Assembly: GCA_951640165.1 (NCBI GenBank)
Contig: OX621251.1
Location: 32,574,893-32,638,892 of the forward strand
Direction of reading: 5' to 3'
Source: Pseudoips prasinana
Taxonomy: Eukaryota; Arthropoda; Insecta; Lepidoptera; Nolidae
DNA: 64,000 nucleotides
The notes under the pieces are model-generated. The model made no database searches. It worked only from the letters and a program-made list of their open reading frames with translations, and was not told the origin of the DNA. Positions 1-10,013 of this stretch are shown piece by piece (the first letter of the stretch is position 1; every line of letters begins with the position of its first letter). A program made the translations under genes and the position numbers.

Positions 1-162
1 TAACGACTTTCAAAATTATATATAATATATATGACTGTAAATATATTTGGCCATCGGTACAAGATAAGTTAGTCCGTCTCTCACTTTAAAAAAATCGTAG
101 TCAGTGGCTATTTCTAAATGGAAAATTGCTGTCATTCTATTGCGGCCTATAGATACCATGAT

Positions 163-400
163 TCATCATCATCATTACAGTTAAAATAAGTGCACTGCTG
201 GACAAGCCTCCTCCAAGAAAGATGATTCTTGGTGGAGGCTTGTCCAGCAGGAGGGATATGCCTTAATCGCCACGCTTGGCAGATAGGTTGGTGATCGCAG
301 TAAAATAATCATAGTACTCAGAAGAAAGCTGTTGCCCAGCTCTGGTAGAAATTCCCTGGGGTCCACTTCTATGCCCCAACATACACAGCTCCAATGTGAA
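163..400 (-). mobile_element. RT-SINE copy with internal foldback
   Basis: This is a copy of a repeat seen about ten times in the window (for example 9521-9762, 44706-44965, 52525-52770, 55826-56062). Diagnostic pieces are the ATC-repeat tail at the left, the 'ctgctggacaa' block, and 'cgccacgcttggcaga' further right. Bases 195-250 form a hairpin with 25-bp arms and one mismatch, so the 'ctgctggacaagcc' block has been duplicated in inverted orientation in this copy. The 3' end resembles that of the RTE-like LINE. Confidence 0.7.
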
Positions 401-420
401 TAAAACATCCACTCCATACG

Positions 421-532
421 TTTTAGTCTGGGTGTAATTATCTATATAAGTATGTATTTACGAAAGAAAGGAGTTATCTGATTTCCATAGTACAAGCTCT
501 GCTTAGTTTGGAATCAGATGGCCTTGTGTTAA
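421..532 (+). mobile_element. SINE-B fragment, 3' half
   Basis: Matches the body of SINE-B: 'gtctgggtgtaattatctat', then 'ttccatagtacaagctctgc' and 'agtttggaatcagatggcc'. The tRNA-like head is missing, so this is a truncated remnant. Confidence 0.6.
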
Positions 533-603
533 AAATGTACCAGGAGGATTCTTTTTTGTGTAGGCCTTTTCCAGCTGAGGACGTCATTAGCTTGACATGA
601 TAA

Positions 604-812
604 TGGGCGGGCAATCCAGAGCCCTCCCAGGGTACGTGTATCAAACATCTGGGACATAGTGCAAAAGGGCGTTCCCGGGGCTCCCCCCATTAGGCGCCAA
701 GAAAAGTCCATGGCAGGTAGGTTTAGTCGGTGCGAGTCCGACATACTCACCCGTAGACATTTTTTGCGGGTGGCATGAGTAGGCATTCCCCCTGCCTTAC
801 AAAAAAAAAAGG
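604..812 (+). mobile_element. Poly-A-tailed retroelement R-F11 with 12-bp target duplication
   Basis: The unit runs from 'tgggcgggcaatccagag' to a run of ten A. It is flanked by a perfect 12-bp direct repeat, TTGACATGATAA, at 592-603 and 813-824. Poly-A plus a target duplication indicates target-primed reverse transcription. Related longer copies lie at 26940-27215 and 30465-30856 and share 'caggcgccaagagaagtcca'. The host sequence (about 558-591 and 825 onward) resembles the 3' end of the RTE-like LINE. No ORF was recognised. Confidence 0.75.
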
Positions 813-1066
813 TTGACATGATAAGAGCTATAATTGCCAAAGTATTTACCAAAATCTCTGGTTACATGTATTGTAATAGATATTTTTAAATTATAGTATC
901 TACACGTGGAAACACATGAATCGTATTTTCTGCGTTCTCTCGAATATAAAATTGAGATGTTTTCGGAAAGCATTCAATGAGAAAAGTTTACGATCCAATA
1001 CCCACGTGCTTGTTATTCATAACTCTGAATCACTGTTTAAACCAGACTCTGACTTTATTTCCTCTG

Positions 1067-1212
1067 ACTGGACTGGTAGTCTAGTGGTTAGTGGACCCTG
1101 ACGGCTAAACTAGAGGTTGTGGGTTCGATCCCCACCTAAGAATCGTTGTGCGATAAGCACGATTGATGGTTCTGTGTGTGAGTGTAATTTACCACGGTTT
1201 TACCCGCATTAA
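1067..1212 (+). mobile_element. SINE-C (tRNA-headed SINE)
   Basis: The head contains an A-box-like 'tagtctagtggttagtg' and a B-box-like 'gggttcgatccccac', the spacing of a tRNA-derived Pol III promoter. It is followed by a body ('tgtgcgataagcacgattga') shared with SINE-C at 1650. The tRNA fold is not followed by a normal acceptor stem, so this is a SINE and not a tRNA gene. Confidence 0.7.
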
Positions 1213-1252
1213 ACCCTATGCCTATTCTTGTTTCATTTTTTTTGTTATCAAT

Positions 1253-1558
1253 TATTACATATAATAAAATCGTAGGAGAGTGAAAACTGTACATTGAATA
1301 TTTTTGTAGGATACTTGGGGCGATCTACATTCGATATCGAAGCCAAAAATATAGTTTTTAGAATTTTTGTCTGTTTGTCTACATGTATGACCGGGCTAAA
1401 CTCAAAAAGTACTGCATAGATTTACTTCAAATTTGCATGAATATTGCTAAGAGTACGGTTCAACATATAGGCTACATATTATCACGCTATCACCAACGGG
1501 GGAGGAGCTGTGATAATTTATAAAATTTTACGCGGGTATAACGGCGGGGCACAACTAG
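1253..1558 (+). mobile_element. Non-autonomous Helitron
   Basis: One of about ten copies of a ~300-bp family. The 5' end is 'acatataataaaatcg'; the 3' end has the short hairpin 'cgcgggt...' followed by 'gggcacaactag' and then T. Helitrons end in CTRR with a hairpin just upstream and insert between A and T. There is no coding capacity, so the copy would depend on an autonomous Rep/helicase element elsewhere. Confidence 0.8.
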
Positions 1559-1649
1559 TTATTGAATATTATGAATAAAAATGTCTTATAAAAGTATTAA
1601 TTATTACAGTTTATGGATGCTAATGTGAATATTACACTTTTTTCTTGAC

Positions 1650-2075
1650 CGGCCTGTTGGTTAGTGACCCTGACTGCTACGCCGGAGGTTGTGGGTTCGA
1701 TTCCCACACGGGACAAATCTTTGTGTGATGAACACGATAATTTGTTCTGTGTCTGGGTGTAATTTATCTATAACATGTATGTATTTAGAAATATATAAGT
1801 ATGTTTATCAGTTGTCTGGTTGCCATAGTACAGAATCAGAATCAGAATTATTTATTTGCTAAAACATGGTAATATTGGTGTTACATAATTATGCTCTACA
1901 TATTCTGTCATAAATATATGACGTGCAAATTTTAATACATGCTTAATAATAAAAAAATATTTTGTTAATTGGAATTAAATTAAACTCTTAATAATACTAT
2001 GTTAAGTTATCTTCTATCAGGCTCTGCCTAGTTTGGAAACAGATGGCAGTGTGTTACTTGTCCCAAGATATTTAT
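1650..2075 (+). mobile_element. SINE-C interrupted by a ~190-bp insertion
   Basis: The head is at about 1655-1715 (B box 'gggttcgattcccac') and the body runs to 1833. The SINE 3' part resumes at 2026 ('gctctgcctagtttgg'). The intervening ~1834-2025 is foreign AT-rich sequence starting with three CAGAAT-like units. Read on the - strand it would end in an ATTCTG repeat, like a CR1-type LINE tail. The class of the insert is inferred only from that tail. Confidence 0.6.
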
Positions 2076-2086
2076 TTAATATTTTA

Positions 2087-2407
2087 TCTATACATATAAT
2101 AAAATCGTAGGAAAGTCAAACCTGTACATTGAATATTTTTTTAAAAGGATACTTGGGGCGTGATCTACAATCGATATCGAAGCCAAAAATATAGTTTTTA
2201 GAATTTTTGTCTGTTTATCTGTTTGTCTGTATGTATGTCCGGGCTAAACTCAAAAAGTACTGCATGGATTTACTTCAAATTTTGCTTGAATATTACTAAG
2301 GGGTCGGGTCAACATATAGGCTACATATTATTACGCTATCACTTACGGGGGAGGAGCTGTGATAATTTATAACGTTTAACGCGGGTAAAACCGCGGGGCA
2401 CAGCTAG
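2087..2407 (+). mobile_element. Non-autonomous Helitron, full-length
   Basis: A complete copy from TCTATACATATAATAAAATC to the terminal 'gcacagctag', flanked by A (2086) and T (2408) as expected for Helitron insertion into AT without target duplication. The terminal hairpin 'cgcgggtaaaaccgcgg' is intact. Confidence 0.9.
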
Positions 2408-2649
2408 TTACAAATAAAATGAAACAACTTTCAAGTAAAACAGCATTTCTGAAATCATTACAAAGCCTTTAAGTACAAAACTTGACTGTACGCTCAGGTT
2501 TATTGATCTAGTATATAATAACAACCTGGGAGATTATTCACACATCGCCGCCAGATCCAAACTAAGCAGAGCTTGTACTATGGAAACCAGATAACTGATA
2601 TACCACATAGACTACTTTTTCTTTCGTAAATACATACTTATATAGATAA

Positions 2650-3714
2650 CTAGCTGTGCCCCGCGGTTTTACCCGCGTTAAATATTATAAATTATCACAG
2701 CTCCTCCCCCGTAGGTGATAGCGTGTTAATATGTAGCCTATATGTTGACCCGATCTCTTAGTAATATTCATTCAAAATTTAAAGTAAATCCATGTGCAAA
2801 GTGCACCATATTACACATTGGCAAGAAAAATCCCCATAACATTTACTACCTGGGAAACCAACCCCTTGCTCCTGTAACTACACAAAAAGAACTGGGAGTT
2901 GTTATAACAAATGACCTTAAATGGGAAACCCACATCAGTGGTGTCTCTAAAAAAGCTAATTCAATGTTATATCTTGTCAGAAAAGCGTTTAAGTGTCTTA
3001 CTCCCAAAACTGTCTTGAAAATTTATAAAACTTATATAAGACCACTATTAGAATATGCATATGTGATATGGGATCCTTATTTCAAGAAAGACATCATGCT
3101 ATTAGAGAAGGTCCAGAGAAGAGTGACAAAAATGGCTTCAGTACTGAGAAACAAACCATATGAGGAACGATTAAAAGACCTTGGCCTCACTTCTCTCGAA
3201 AACCGTAGACAGAGGGGAAGTCTCATTGAAACCTACAAAATTTTGTCTGGGTCCTACAATGTAGCAGGAATTAGGGACTTGTTTACTCTAAATGACAATC
3301 AATATCTGAGAGGACACTCCCTAAAATTAAGCAGAATACCGCACAAAAGCAATCCACTAAAACACTTCCTGCCAAACCGTGTGGTCAATGAGTGGAATAA
3401 ACTTCCTGAAACTGTCATAAAGGCACCCAATTTAAACTGCTTCAAAAACAGACTTGACAAATTTTCCAAATTGCAAACAAAAACACACGCCTCAGCTTAC
3501 TAGCTGCTAGTGTGATAAACACTTAATAATAATAATAATAATAATGTAGTACTTTTTAAGTTTAGCCCGGACATACATACAGACAAACAGACAAAAATTC
3601 TAAAAACTGTATTTTTAGCTTCGAAATCGATAGTAGATCACGCCTCAAGTATCTTTTTTTTTTAATTATCAATATACAGTTTTGACTTTCCTAAGATTTT
3701 ATAATAAGTATAGA
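2650..3714 (-). mobile_element. Helitron (-) split by a LINE fragment
   Basis: CTAG at 2650-2653 is the 3' terminus and 'agtatagat' at the right (revcomp ATCTATACT) is the 5' terminus. The Helitron sequence is continuous in 2650-2795 and 3544-3714. Between them is a 5'-truncated LINE flanked by ATGT on both sides. Confidence 0.85.
2796..3543 (+). pseudogene. 5'-truncated CR1/Jockey-like LINE, RT C-terminus
   Basis: An open frame from 2796 to 3503 encodes about 235 residues typical of the region after the reverse transcriptase domain in CR1/Jockey-type LINEs: 'ELGVVITNDLKWETHI', 'YIRPLLEYAYVIWDP', 'LLEKVQRRVTKMA', and a C-terminal 'RVVNEWNKLPETVIKAP'. The catalytic RT core and the endonuclease are missing because of 5' truncation. 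The copy ends in a TAA-repeat tail and is bounded by a 4-bp target duplication ATGT (2792-2795, 3544-3547). The frame is uninterrupted, suggesting a fairly young insertion. The apparent upstream start codon lies in the host Helitron and is coincidental. Confidence 0.85.
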
Positions 3715-3954
3715 TTACACCCAGACTCAGGACAAACAGACATGAGCATACACACAACTATCTGTCCTGGGTAGGAATTGAACCCACGACCTGCAGCGTG
3801 AAAGGCAAGTACCCAGCAACCATGCCAACCGGCCTGTCGAATATAAATGGTTATAGTGACAAATTTAAAAGCGCCGAAATACGAAGTCGTCGAATTGATA
3901 CAAGAGTCCAACTTGCGCTTGACCCTTATAATATTTATCTAATATAAAATACTA

Positions 3955-4220
3955 TCTATACATATAATAAAATCGTAGAAAAGTCGATGTCGAAGCCAAA
4001 AATATAGTTTATAGAATTTTTGTCTGTGTGTCTGTTTGTCTGTATGTATGTCCGGGCTAAACTCAAAAAGTACTACATGGATCTACTTCAAATTTTGCAT
4101 GAATATTACTAATAGGTCGGGTCAACATATAGGCACATATTATCACGCTAGCACCTACGGGGGAGGAGCTATGATAATTTATAAAGTTTAACGCGGGTAA
4201 AACCGCGGGGCACAGTTAGT
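3955..4220 (+). mobile_element. Helitron with internal deletion
   Basis: The 5' end TCTATACATATAATAAAATC is intact, but about 60 bp after 'gtagaaaagtc' are missing compared with the other copies. The 3' terminus is TTAG in place of CTAG, with the hairpin 'cgcgggtaaaaccgcgg' intact. Confidence 0.8.
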
Positions 4221-4751
4221 AATTAATATATCAACAGGAAACAAATTTATTAACTAAACCATACCCTACATTTTATTACTAACATAATTTTTGTACTGAA
4301 AAACAAGTATTGTTGTTCCAGATAATAAGTGAATACACGTGTAGGCAATATGCGCATGAGCACTTTACTTCGCTATTTACACATGTTTGTAAATGTAACA
4401 AAAATAACTGTCTTTTTAACACATATTCATTAAGCGATAGCTATTATTTTAGGGAAGGATATTAATTTTAATTATAGTTTAGGTTTATTCACTAAGATAA
4501 ATATATCATATTTATTTATTGTATGAAATACCTTCATACCGATACTAAAGTCTTGTCAAGTTTCTTTTTAAACGTCTTTAAACATATTATCTGAAAATTA
4601 TAAGTAATTTTATTATGTACTTTACACAAATAATCCATGAACAAATCGAAAGACACCATCAAATCCTAAATTTATAAAAAAAATACTATAAATAAGATAT
4701 AAGAAAGATTAGCAATGAGCTGTTCTAAGACAATACTGATTTTATTGTGAA
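4221..4751. other. Gap: AT-rich, nothing recognised
   Basis: About 530 bp of AT-rich sequence between two Helitrons. No long ORF, repeat-family match or RNA gene was seen on either strand. Confidence 0.5.
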
Positions 4752-5080
4752 CTACCTTTGCCCCGCGGTTTTACCCGCGTTAAACTTTATAAATTATCAC
4801 TGCTCCTCGCTCGCAGGTGATAGCGTGATAATTTGTAGCCTATATGTTGACCCAACCTCTTAGTAATATTCATGTAAAAATTTAAGTAAATCCATGCAGT
4901 ACTTTTTGAGTTTAGCCAGGACATACATACAGACAAACAGACACACAGACAAAAATTTAAAAAAACTATATTTTTGGCTTCGATATCGAATGTAGATCAC
5001 GCCCCGAGTATCCTTTTTAAAAAATATTCTATGCACAGTTTTGACTTTCCTACGATTTTATTATGTGTATATAGATATAG
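4752..5080 (-). mobile_element. Helitron (-)
   Basis: Same family in reverse: hairpin 'ccgcggttttacccgcg' near the left end and 'tacgattttattatgtgtat' near the right end. The terminal CTAG is mutated to CTAC, so this is an older copy. Confidence 0.75.
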
Positions 5081-5164
5081 ATTAAACCACTGAAATAAAT
5101 TTATTTTATTATTTCTATACTTTTATTGCCTGTTATTCTTAGAGTTGCCACGTCAAGAATTAGA

Positions 5165-5345
5165 CGTGATAATATTAATGGTCACATCATTATAAGTGAT
5201 GACCGCCGCCCATGGATACAACACCAGAGGAGCCGCAGATGCGTTGCCTATCTTTAAGAAAAAAATAGGCTCGCTTCTTGAAGGTTGCCATGTCATACCG
5301 GATCGGAAATAACTCCGCAGCTAATTGATTCCATAAAGTGGTAGC
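5165..5345 (-). repeat. Dispersed repeat R-F12
   Basis: Contains 'gatgaccgccgcccatgg' and 'aacaccagaggagccgcag...tgcgttgcc', also found at 15095-15345 and 51450-51735. The class is unknown; its insertion into an RTE tail at 51.4 kb shows that it is mobile. Confidence 0.55.
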
Positions 5346-5436
5346 GGTATTATATTGTAAAAACATTTAAATTATATTTCAATCATAATTCAGTTTACTA
5401 CAGTGAAAAAATGTGTTAAGACATTTCCAAACTTAC

Positions 5437-5662
5437 TTATCGTATGGGCAGTGGTTACCCTGGTGTTAGAGTTGTTCAAGCCGCCCAGTAGGCCTCTGAC
5501 ATGGCTTAACGACTGTTGCCTAATGTACAACCGGGACCGACAGCTTAACGTGCCCTCCGAAGCACGGAGACGCTCACAAATTAAACCACTTTGGCGGTCA
5601 CCCATCTATGGACTGACTCGCCAATCACTTACGGATCGGTGAGAGCATCTGGCTATGAGCGC
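5437..5662 (-). mobile_element. 5S-rRNA-derived SINE
   Basis: On the - strand the head reads 'gtaagtgattggcga', then 'agatgggtgaccgcc' (positions around 5590-5640). This matches the 3' half of 5S rRNA, including the C box 'gatgggtgaccgcc'; the A-box block is degenerate in this copy. The body continues to 'ccatgtcagaggcctac' and 'ggtaaccactgcccatacga'. It is not a 5S gene: only the internal-promoter half is 5S-like. Confidence 0.75.
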
Positions 5663-5665
5663 CTC

Positions 5666-6018
5666 TTATGACATTTCCAAAAAAGACGTTTAACAAACAA
5701 AATTGAAATTATAACAACAGTACATTTTGTTATACAGTTAATGGGTATTAGATAGTTGAATGCCACGAGTTTGGAAGAGTGAGGGGTTCCCCCTCATTCA
5801 ATTTATGTATTTTGGTATTTATAAAATATTTACGTTGTTGTACATAGTACGAATTTATCACCACAGGAATGTGTAGAGGCAGTTACGTATTGTAATATAT
5901 TAGTTATATTATTATTGTACGTGTATACAATTCACGCATAAAATTTAACCGGGTTGCAAATCACGTTAGGTTACATGATTTTTCACGTGCCGGACGGGAC
6001 GCAATAAATTCCTACAGA
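5666..6018. other. Gap: nothing recognised
   Basis: About 350 bp of AT-rich sequence without an ORF or family match that I can support. Confidence 0.4.
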
Positions 6019-6039
6019 ATGTATTCAACTCTAGCTTAT

Positions 6040-6775
6040 CGTCATAATGTCAGCCAAAGTACGTCCACTGCTGGACTAAAGCCTCCCCAAGGAACAATCA
6101 CCACGCTTGGCAGACGGGTTGGCGATTGCAGTTTGATGTTCATAGTTCACAAAAACCGGCCAAGTGCGTGTCGGATTCGCACATGTAGGGTTACGTCCGT
6201 AGCAGCAAGTATTTCAGTTGATTAAAAGAAAGCAAATTGCGGTTTATGACGTATTAAAAAAAAACTACTAGCTAGATCTCGTTCAAACCAATTTTCGTTG
6301 TTAGTTTTCATGGTAATATACATCATATTTTTTTTAGTTTTATCATTCTCTTATTTTAGAAGTTACAGGGGGGGGGGGGGACTCTCATTTTACCACTTTG
6401 GAAATGTCTCTCGCGCTAACTATTCAGTTTAGAAAAAAATTATATTAGGAACCTCAATATCATTTTTGAAGACCTATCCATTGACACCCCACATGTATGG
6501 ATACGATAAAAAAAAATGTTGGGTTTCAGTTAAATGTATGGCGACCCCCCAAAATTATGTTTTTTTTTCTATTTTTGTGTAAAAATCTTAATGCGGTTCA
6601 CAGAATACATCTACTTACCAAGTTTCAGGAGTACAACTCTTATAGTTTCGGAAAAAAGTGGCTGTGACATACGGACGGACAGACAGACAGACATGACGAA
6701 TCTATAAGGGTTCCGTTTTTTGCCATTTGGCTACGGAACCCTAAAAAAACGCTGCTGCCGCTGATATTTAAATTC
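6040..6775 (-). mobile_element. RT-SINE split by R-F9
   Basis: Left part 6040-6151 ('ctgctggactaaagcctcc', 'cacgcttggcagacggg', 'catagttcacaaaaa'); the family continues after 6742 with 'aaaaacgctgctgccg'. The intact copy at 9.6 kb has the same A-run without an insertion, so the interruption is certain. Confidence 0.7.
6152..6742 (+). repeat. Dispersed repeat R-F9 inserted in an A-run
   Basis: Begins 'ccggccaagtgcgtgtcgga' and ends 'gccatttggctacggaaccct'. The motif 'agggtt(c)cgta' near the start is the inverse of 'tacggaaccct' at the end. Inside are 'taatgcggttcacagaatac' and a GGAC/AGAC-rich tract. A G13 tract lies at 6368-6380. Other copies: 12116-12481 and 36326-36690 (-). The class is uncertain. 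Confidence 0.65.
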
Positions 6776-6842
6776 AAGGTTGTTTTAGCAAAAAATTTTA
6801 AGAACGTAAAAACGTTATTTTTGGACAACTAACACACTATGA

Positions 6843-6915
6843 TCTGATCCCAAACTAGGCAAAGACTGTACTATGGAAACCCGATAACTGATAAACATAC
6901 TTATATGTTCCTAAA
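6843..6915 (-). mobile_element. SINE-B 3' fragment
   Basis: 'ctgatcccaaactaggcaaa' and 'ctatggaaacccgataactg' match the 3' half of SINE-B. It is cut at 6915 by the Helitron that follows. Confidence 0.6.
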
Positions 6916-7376
6916 TCTATACATATAATAAAATCGTAGGTCGTAATCGTAGTCAAAACTGTACATTGAATATTTTTTTTAAAAGGACACTTGTGGCGTG
7001 ATTTACAGACGATATCGAAGCCAAAAATATAGTTTTTAGAATGTTTGTCTGTGTGTCTGTTTGTCTGTATGTATGTCCGGGCTAAACTCAAAAATGAATA
7101 TAGAATAGAAGTTTATTTGTAAGAATATAGTACAATAAAGGAATATACCTAGGTGATACAATGCAAAAGTCCCATATATTCTACCATTTCTGGTGTACAA
7201 ATATTATCTTATAACTAAAAAATGATGACGGCATGGATTTACTTCAAATTTTGCATGAATATTACTAAGAGGTCGGGTCAACACATAGGCTACATATTAT
7301 CACGCTATCACCTACGGGGGAGGAACTGTGATAATTTATAAAATTTTACGCGGGTAAAACCGCGGGGCACAGCTAG
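6916..7376 (+). mobile_element. Helitron with ~130-bp insertion
   Basis: Both termini are present (TCTATACATATAATAAAATC; 'ggggcacagctag' followed by T). The family sequence breaks after 'gctaaactcaaaaa' near 7096 and resumes with 'catggatttacttcaaattt' near 7230. The inserted piece ('atgaatatagaatagaag...') matches nothing else here. Confidence 0.8.
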
Positions 7377-7599
7377 TACACAATAAGATGCAGCGTGTGA
7401 TTGCAAGCGCTGCGTCTTCTTCGTCTTCTATCTTATTTAAATTATATCTCCCTCTCATCTTTCATTCGCCTCGCCCGATCACACTTTTCGAAACGTTCTC
7501 GTCACTTCACCAACTTGCTCCTCAAGTCAAACATGTGTAAAGAAAATTTACTTCAAAAACACAGTCATAAATAGCAAAGCATATAAACTATTGGTATTA

Positions 7600-7804
7600 C
7601 TAATATTATAAATATGTAAGTTTGCGAATATGGATGTTTGGTACTTTTCACGCAAAAACTACGGAACCTGTTTCGATAAAACGTTGTAATAATATAGTAA
7701 AGTAAATGAAAATACTCTTTCCAAGCTTATATATATATATCCGAATAACACTTAGGCATTTATAAATTTTAACACAGGTGAATAGAACTCGGGGGCATAG
7801 CTAG
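7600..7804 (+). mobile_element. Helitron-like element, second subfamily, unit 1
   Basis: 'gtaagtttgcgaatatggat', 'acttttcacgcaaaaactac', ending 'ctcgggggcatagctag' + T. A near-identical unit lies at 8162-8366, and both are followed by 'tacaatatatat(at)catagaaact'. This suggests a local tandem duplication of about 220 bp including flank. Confidence 0.65.
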
Positions 7805-7840
7805 TACAATATATATCATATAAACTATTACTATATACAA

Positions 7841-8161
7841 CTAGCTGTGCCCCGCGGTTTTACCCGCGTTAAATTTTATAAATTATCATAGCTCCACCCC
7901 CGTAGGTGAGAGCGTGATAATATGTAGCCTATATGTTGACCTGACCTCTTAGTAATATTCATGCAAAATTTGAAGTAAATCCATGCAATACTTTTTGAGT
8001 TTAGCCCGGACATACATACAGACAAACAGACACACAGACAAAAATTATAAAAACTATATTTTTAGCTTCGATATCGACTGTAAGTCACGCTCCAAGTATC
8101 CTTTAAAAAAAATATTCAATGTACAATTTTGACATTCCTACGATTTTATTATATGTATAGA
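7841..8161 (-). mobile_element. Helitron (-), full-length
   Basis: CTAG at 7841-7844 and the reverse of TCTATACATATAATAAAATC at the right end, flanked by A on the left and T on the right. It sits exactly between the two duplicated units of the other subfamily. Confidence 0.85.
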
Positions 8162-8366
8162 TGTGTAAGTTCGCGAATATGGATGTTTGGTACTTTTCAC
8201 GCAAAAACTACGGAACCTGTTTCGATAAAACGTTGTAATAATATAGTAAAGTAAAGTAAAATACTCTTTCCAAGCTCAATCCAAGCTTATATGTATATAT
8301 AGCCAAACAACACTTAGGCATTTCTAAAATTTTACGCAAGTGAATAGAACTCGGGGGCATAGCTAG
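8162..8366 (+). mobile_element. Helitron-like element, second subfamily, unit 2
   Basis: Second copy of the 7600-7804 unit with the same interior and the same 'ctcgggggcatagctag' end. Confidence 0.65.
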
Positions 8367-8391
8367 TACAATATATATATCATAGAAACTA

Positions 8392-8657
8392 CTAGCGGCC
8401 CGGTACGTGCTCGCTACGTATAAGGCATAGTAATAAAAGAAATGATTATTAAGTTCATTTAATCAAACAATAAAAAAAAATAATTGCTAAAAGATGTTGA
8501 AATACACTTTTTCAAGACTTTTTTAAAATTTTCTCTACGTACAAACCTTCCCTGGACTTCCACGAATATTTCAAGACCAAAATTAGCCAAATCGGTGAAG
8601 GCGTTGTTGAGTTATAACATTACAATGAAAAGTGGCATTGATTTTTATATATATAGA
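8392..8657 (-). mobile_element. Helitron-like element, third subfamily (-)
   Basis: Left end 'ctagcggcccggtacgtgct' and right end reading TCTATATATATAAAAATC on the - strand, a complete pair of TC...CTAG termini. The interior differs from the main family. Assignment rests on the termini only. Confidence 0.6.
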
Positions 8658-8869
8658 TATTATGTACCTAGTTATGTATTACTATATACAATATTCATAT
8701 GCATTCCGCATTCGGGTATATAGATATTATATTGTGCGTATTAATCTCTGTAGTACTACGGTTCGATAACCCGAGGTCACCGTACATCGTTACTTACCTA
8801 CTATTGTATATATACACATATCGTTACAATGTTCATAACTACAGTGTAATGGGGAGGTATATATAGATA

Positions 8870-8912
8870 CTAGATGCGCCCCGCGGCGTTACACGGGGTG
8901 TGATTTAACATG
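8870..8912 (-). mobile_element. Helitron 3' terminus fragment
   Basis: 'ctagatgcgccccgcggcgt' is the inverted terminal hairpin and CTAG of a Helitron. The rest is lost. Confidence 0.5.
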
Positions 8913-8929
8913 TTATTGTAGCATGTCAT

Positions 8930-9107
8930 CAGGTTTTGGGCATTTAGGAAGAATGAATGAAAGAAGATTGACATAAGAAGTATACCTGGCCTGTGTGAAT
9001 GTTACAACCGGAAGGGGAAGACCTCGTAGAACATTCTCTGACCACATCTGAGATGTTCTCAAGAAAGACCAGGTTAACCGGCGAGCATGTATACGAGGCA
9101 AAACAGG
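8930..9107 (+). pseudogene. LINE endonuclease-RT C-terminus remnant
   Basis: One frame reads 'GHLGRMNERRLT', stop, 'EVYLACVNVTTGRGRPRRTF', stop, then 'DVLKKDQVNRRACIRG'. The Gly/Arg-rich 'GRGRPRRTF' segment after 'GH.GRMNE' is a common C-terminal pattern of insect non-LTR retrotransposon polyproteins. Two in-frame stops show that it is dead. Confidence 0.65.
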
Positions 9108-9520
9108 TGTAAATTTATTTGTTTTATTTTATTTGGGAAAATTACACTGTCAATTATCTAACGCAGTATAAAATAAGGATAACTTAGGACTATTTAACAT
9201 TTTCCACATATAAAAGACTATATAACTTGATATGCATAAAATTATTAAAATACAAAATTATTATAAAAAAAGTAAAGTAAAAATCGTGATAATTGGAAAT
9301 CCGTTATCCCTGCCAACCCCTCTGGGAAATAGGCCTGAGTCTATGTATGTATGTCATCAGAGTAATTTCAACCAAATACGTACAGCCGTTACTGCGTGAA
9401 TTAGTAACAAAAATCTAAACAGACAAACTTGACTTTAAGTTGGATAATATTTATTTAAATAAAAAAGACTGGATAAAAATATGGATTATTTATGCAACAA
9501 CTGCTGCATTTACTGCTGTG
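9108..9520. other. Gap: AT-rich, nothing firm
   Basis: Contains the low-complexity phrase 'ggcctgagtctatgtatgta', but no feature I can support. Confidence 0.4.
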
Positions 9521-9762
9521 TGGTGACGGCATAGAATATCATCACCCCATCTCATCCCGTGGGGGGTGTAAAAATCAACCGAGGAACACCTACCTCTAGA
9601 GAACGGTTAGCAGCGTTTTTTTGTGAACTATGACCATCAAACTGCGATCGCCAATCCGTCTGCCAAGCGTGGCGATTATGACATATCCTCCCATTCTTTG
9701 GGGAGGCTTTTGTCCAGCAGTGGACGTACTTTGGCTGACATGATGATGATGATGTAATAACA
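9521..9762 (+). mobile_element. RT-SINE, near-complete
   Basis: Reference copy in the window. It starts around 'gtgtggtgacggcatagaat', passes 'ccatctcatcccgtggggg' and 'gccaagcgtggcgattatg', and ends 'ggggaggcttttgtccagca...ggctgacatgatgatgatg'. The last ~50 bp closely match the 3' end of the RTE-like LINE (for example 10740-10799), including the ATG-repeat tail. Confidence 0.75.
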
Positions 9763-10013
9763 CCAAGCGGTGACGTTTGACGGGTAGGTGAACTTCGGAG
9801 AGCATGAAGCGAAGACAACGTAACAATCAGTCTCAAAACTAATTTTAGAATTCGATCTATTTGAATTTCGAAACGAATCATAAAATAACTTTAAATTTAT
9901 ATTTATATTTTTTTTGTTATGTTATCATGATTATGTAGGTACCTACTGTTTAACTTAAGAATCTGTAACTTTCTGAAATAAATATTATTATTATATTATA
10001 TATATCGCTTTTG

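Larger units (their letters stand above)
2516..3838 (-). mobile_element. SINE-B split by a Helitron
   Basis: Bases 2516-2649 and 3715-3838 together form one SINE-B copy on the - strand: 3' half ('ctaagcagagcttgtactat') on the left, and B box 'attgaacccacgacctgc' with the head on the right. The break lies exactly at an A|T dinucleotide occupied by the Helitron at 2650-3714. Confidence 0.85.

Noticed and set aside
1085..1135. tRNA-like sequences at many SINE heads (for example 1085, 28950, 33640, 59670) as functional tRNA genes
   Set aside because: A and B boxes are present, but acceptor stems do not pair and the same SINE body follows each one.
2742..2795. ATG at 2742 as the start of the LINE ORF
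   Set aside because: These codons lie in the host Helitron; LINE sequence begins at 2796.
5437..5662. 5S-like sequence as a 5S rRNA gene
   Set aside because: Only the 3' half of 5S is present, followed by a shared SINE body.
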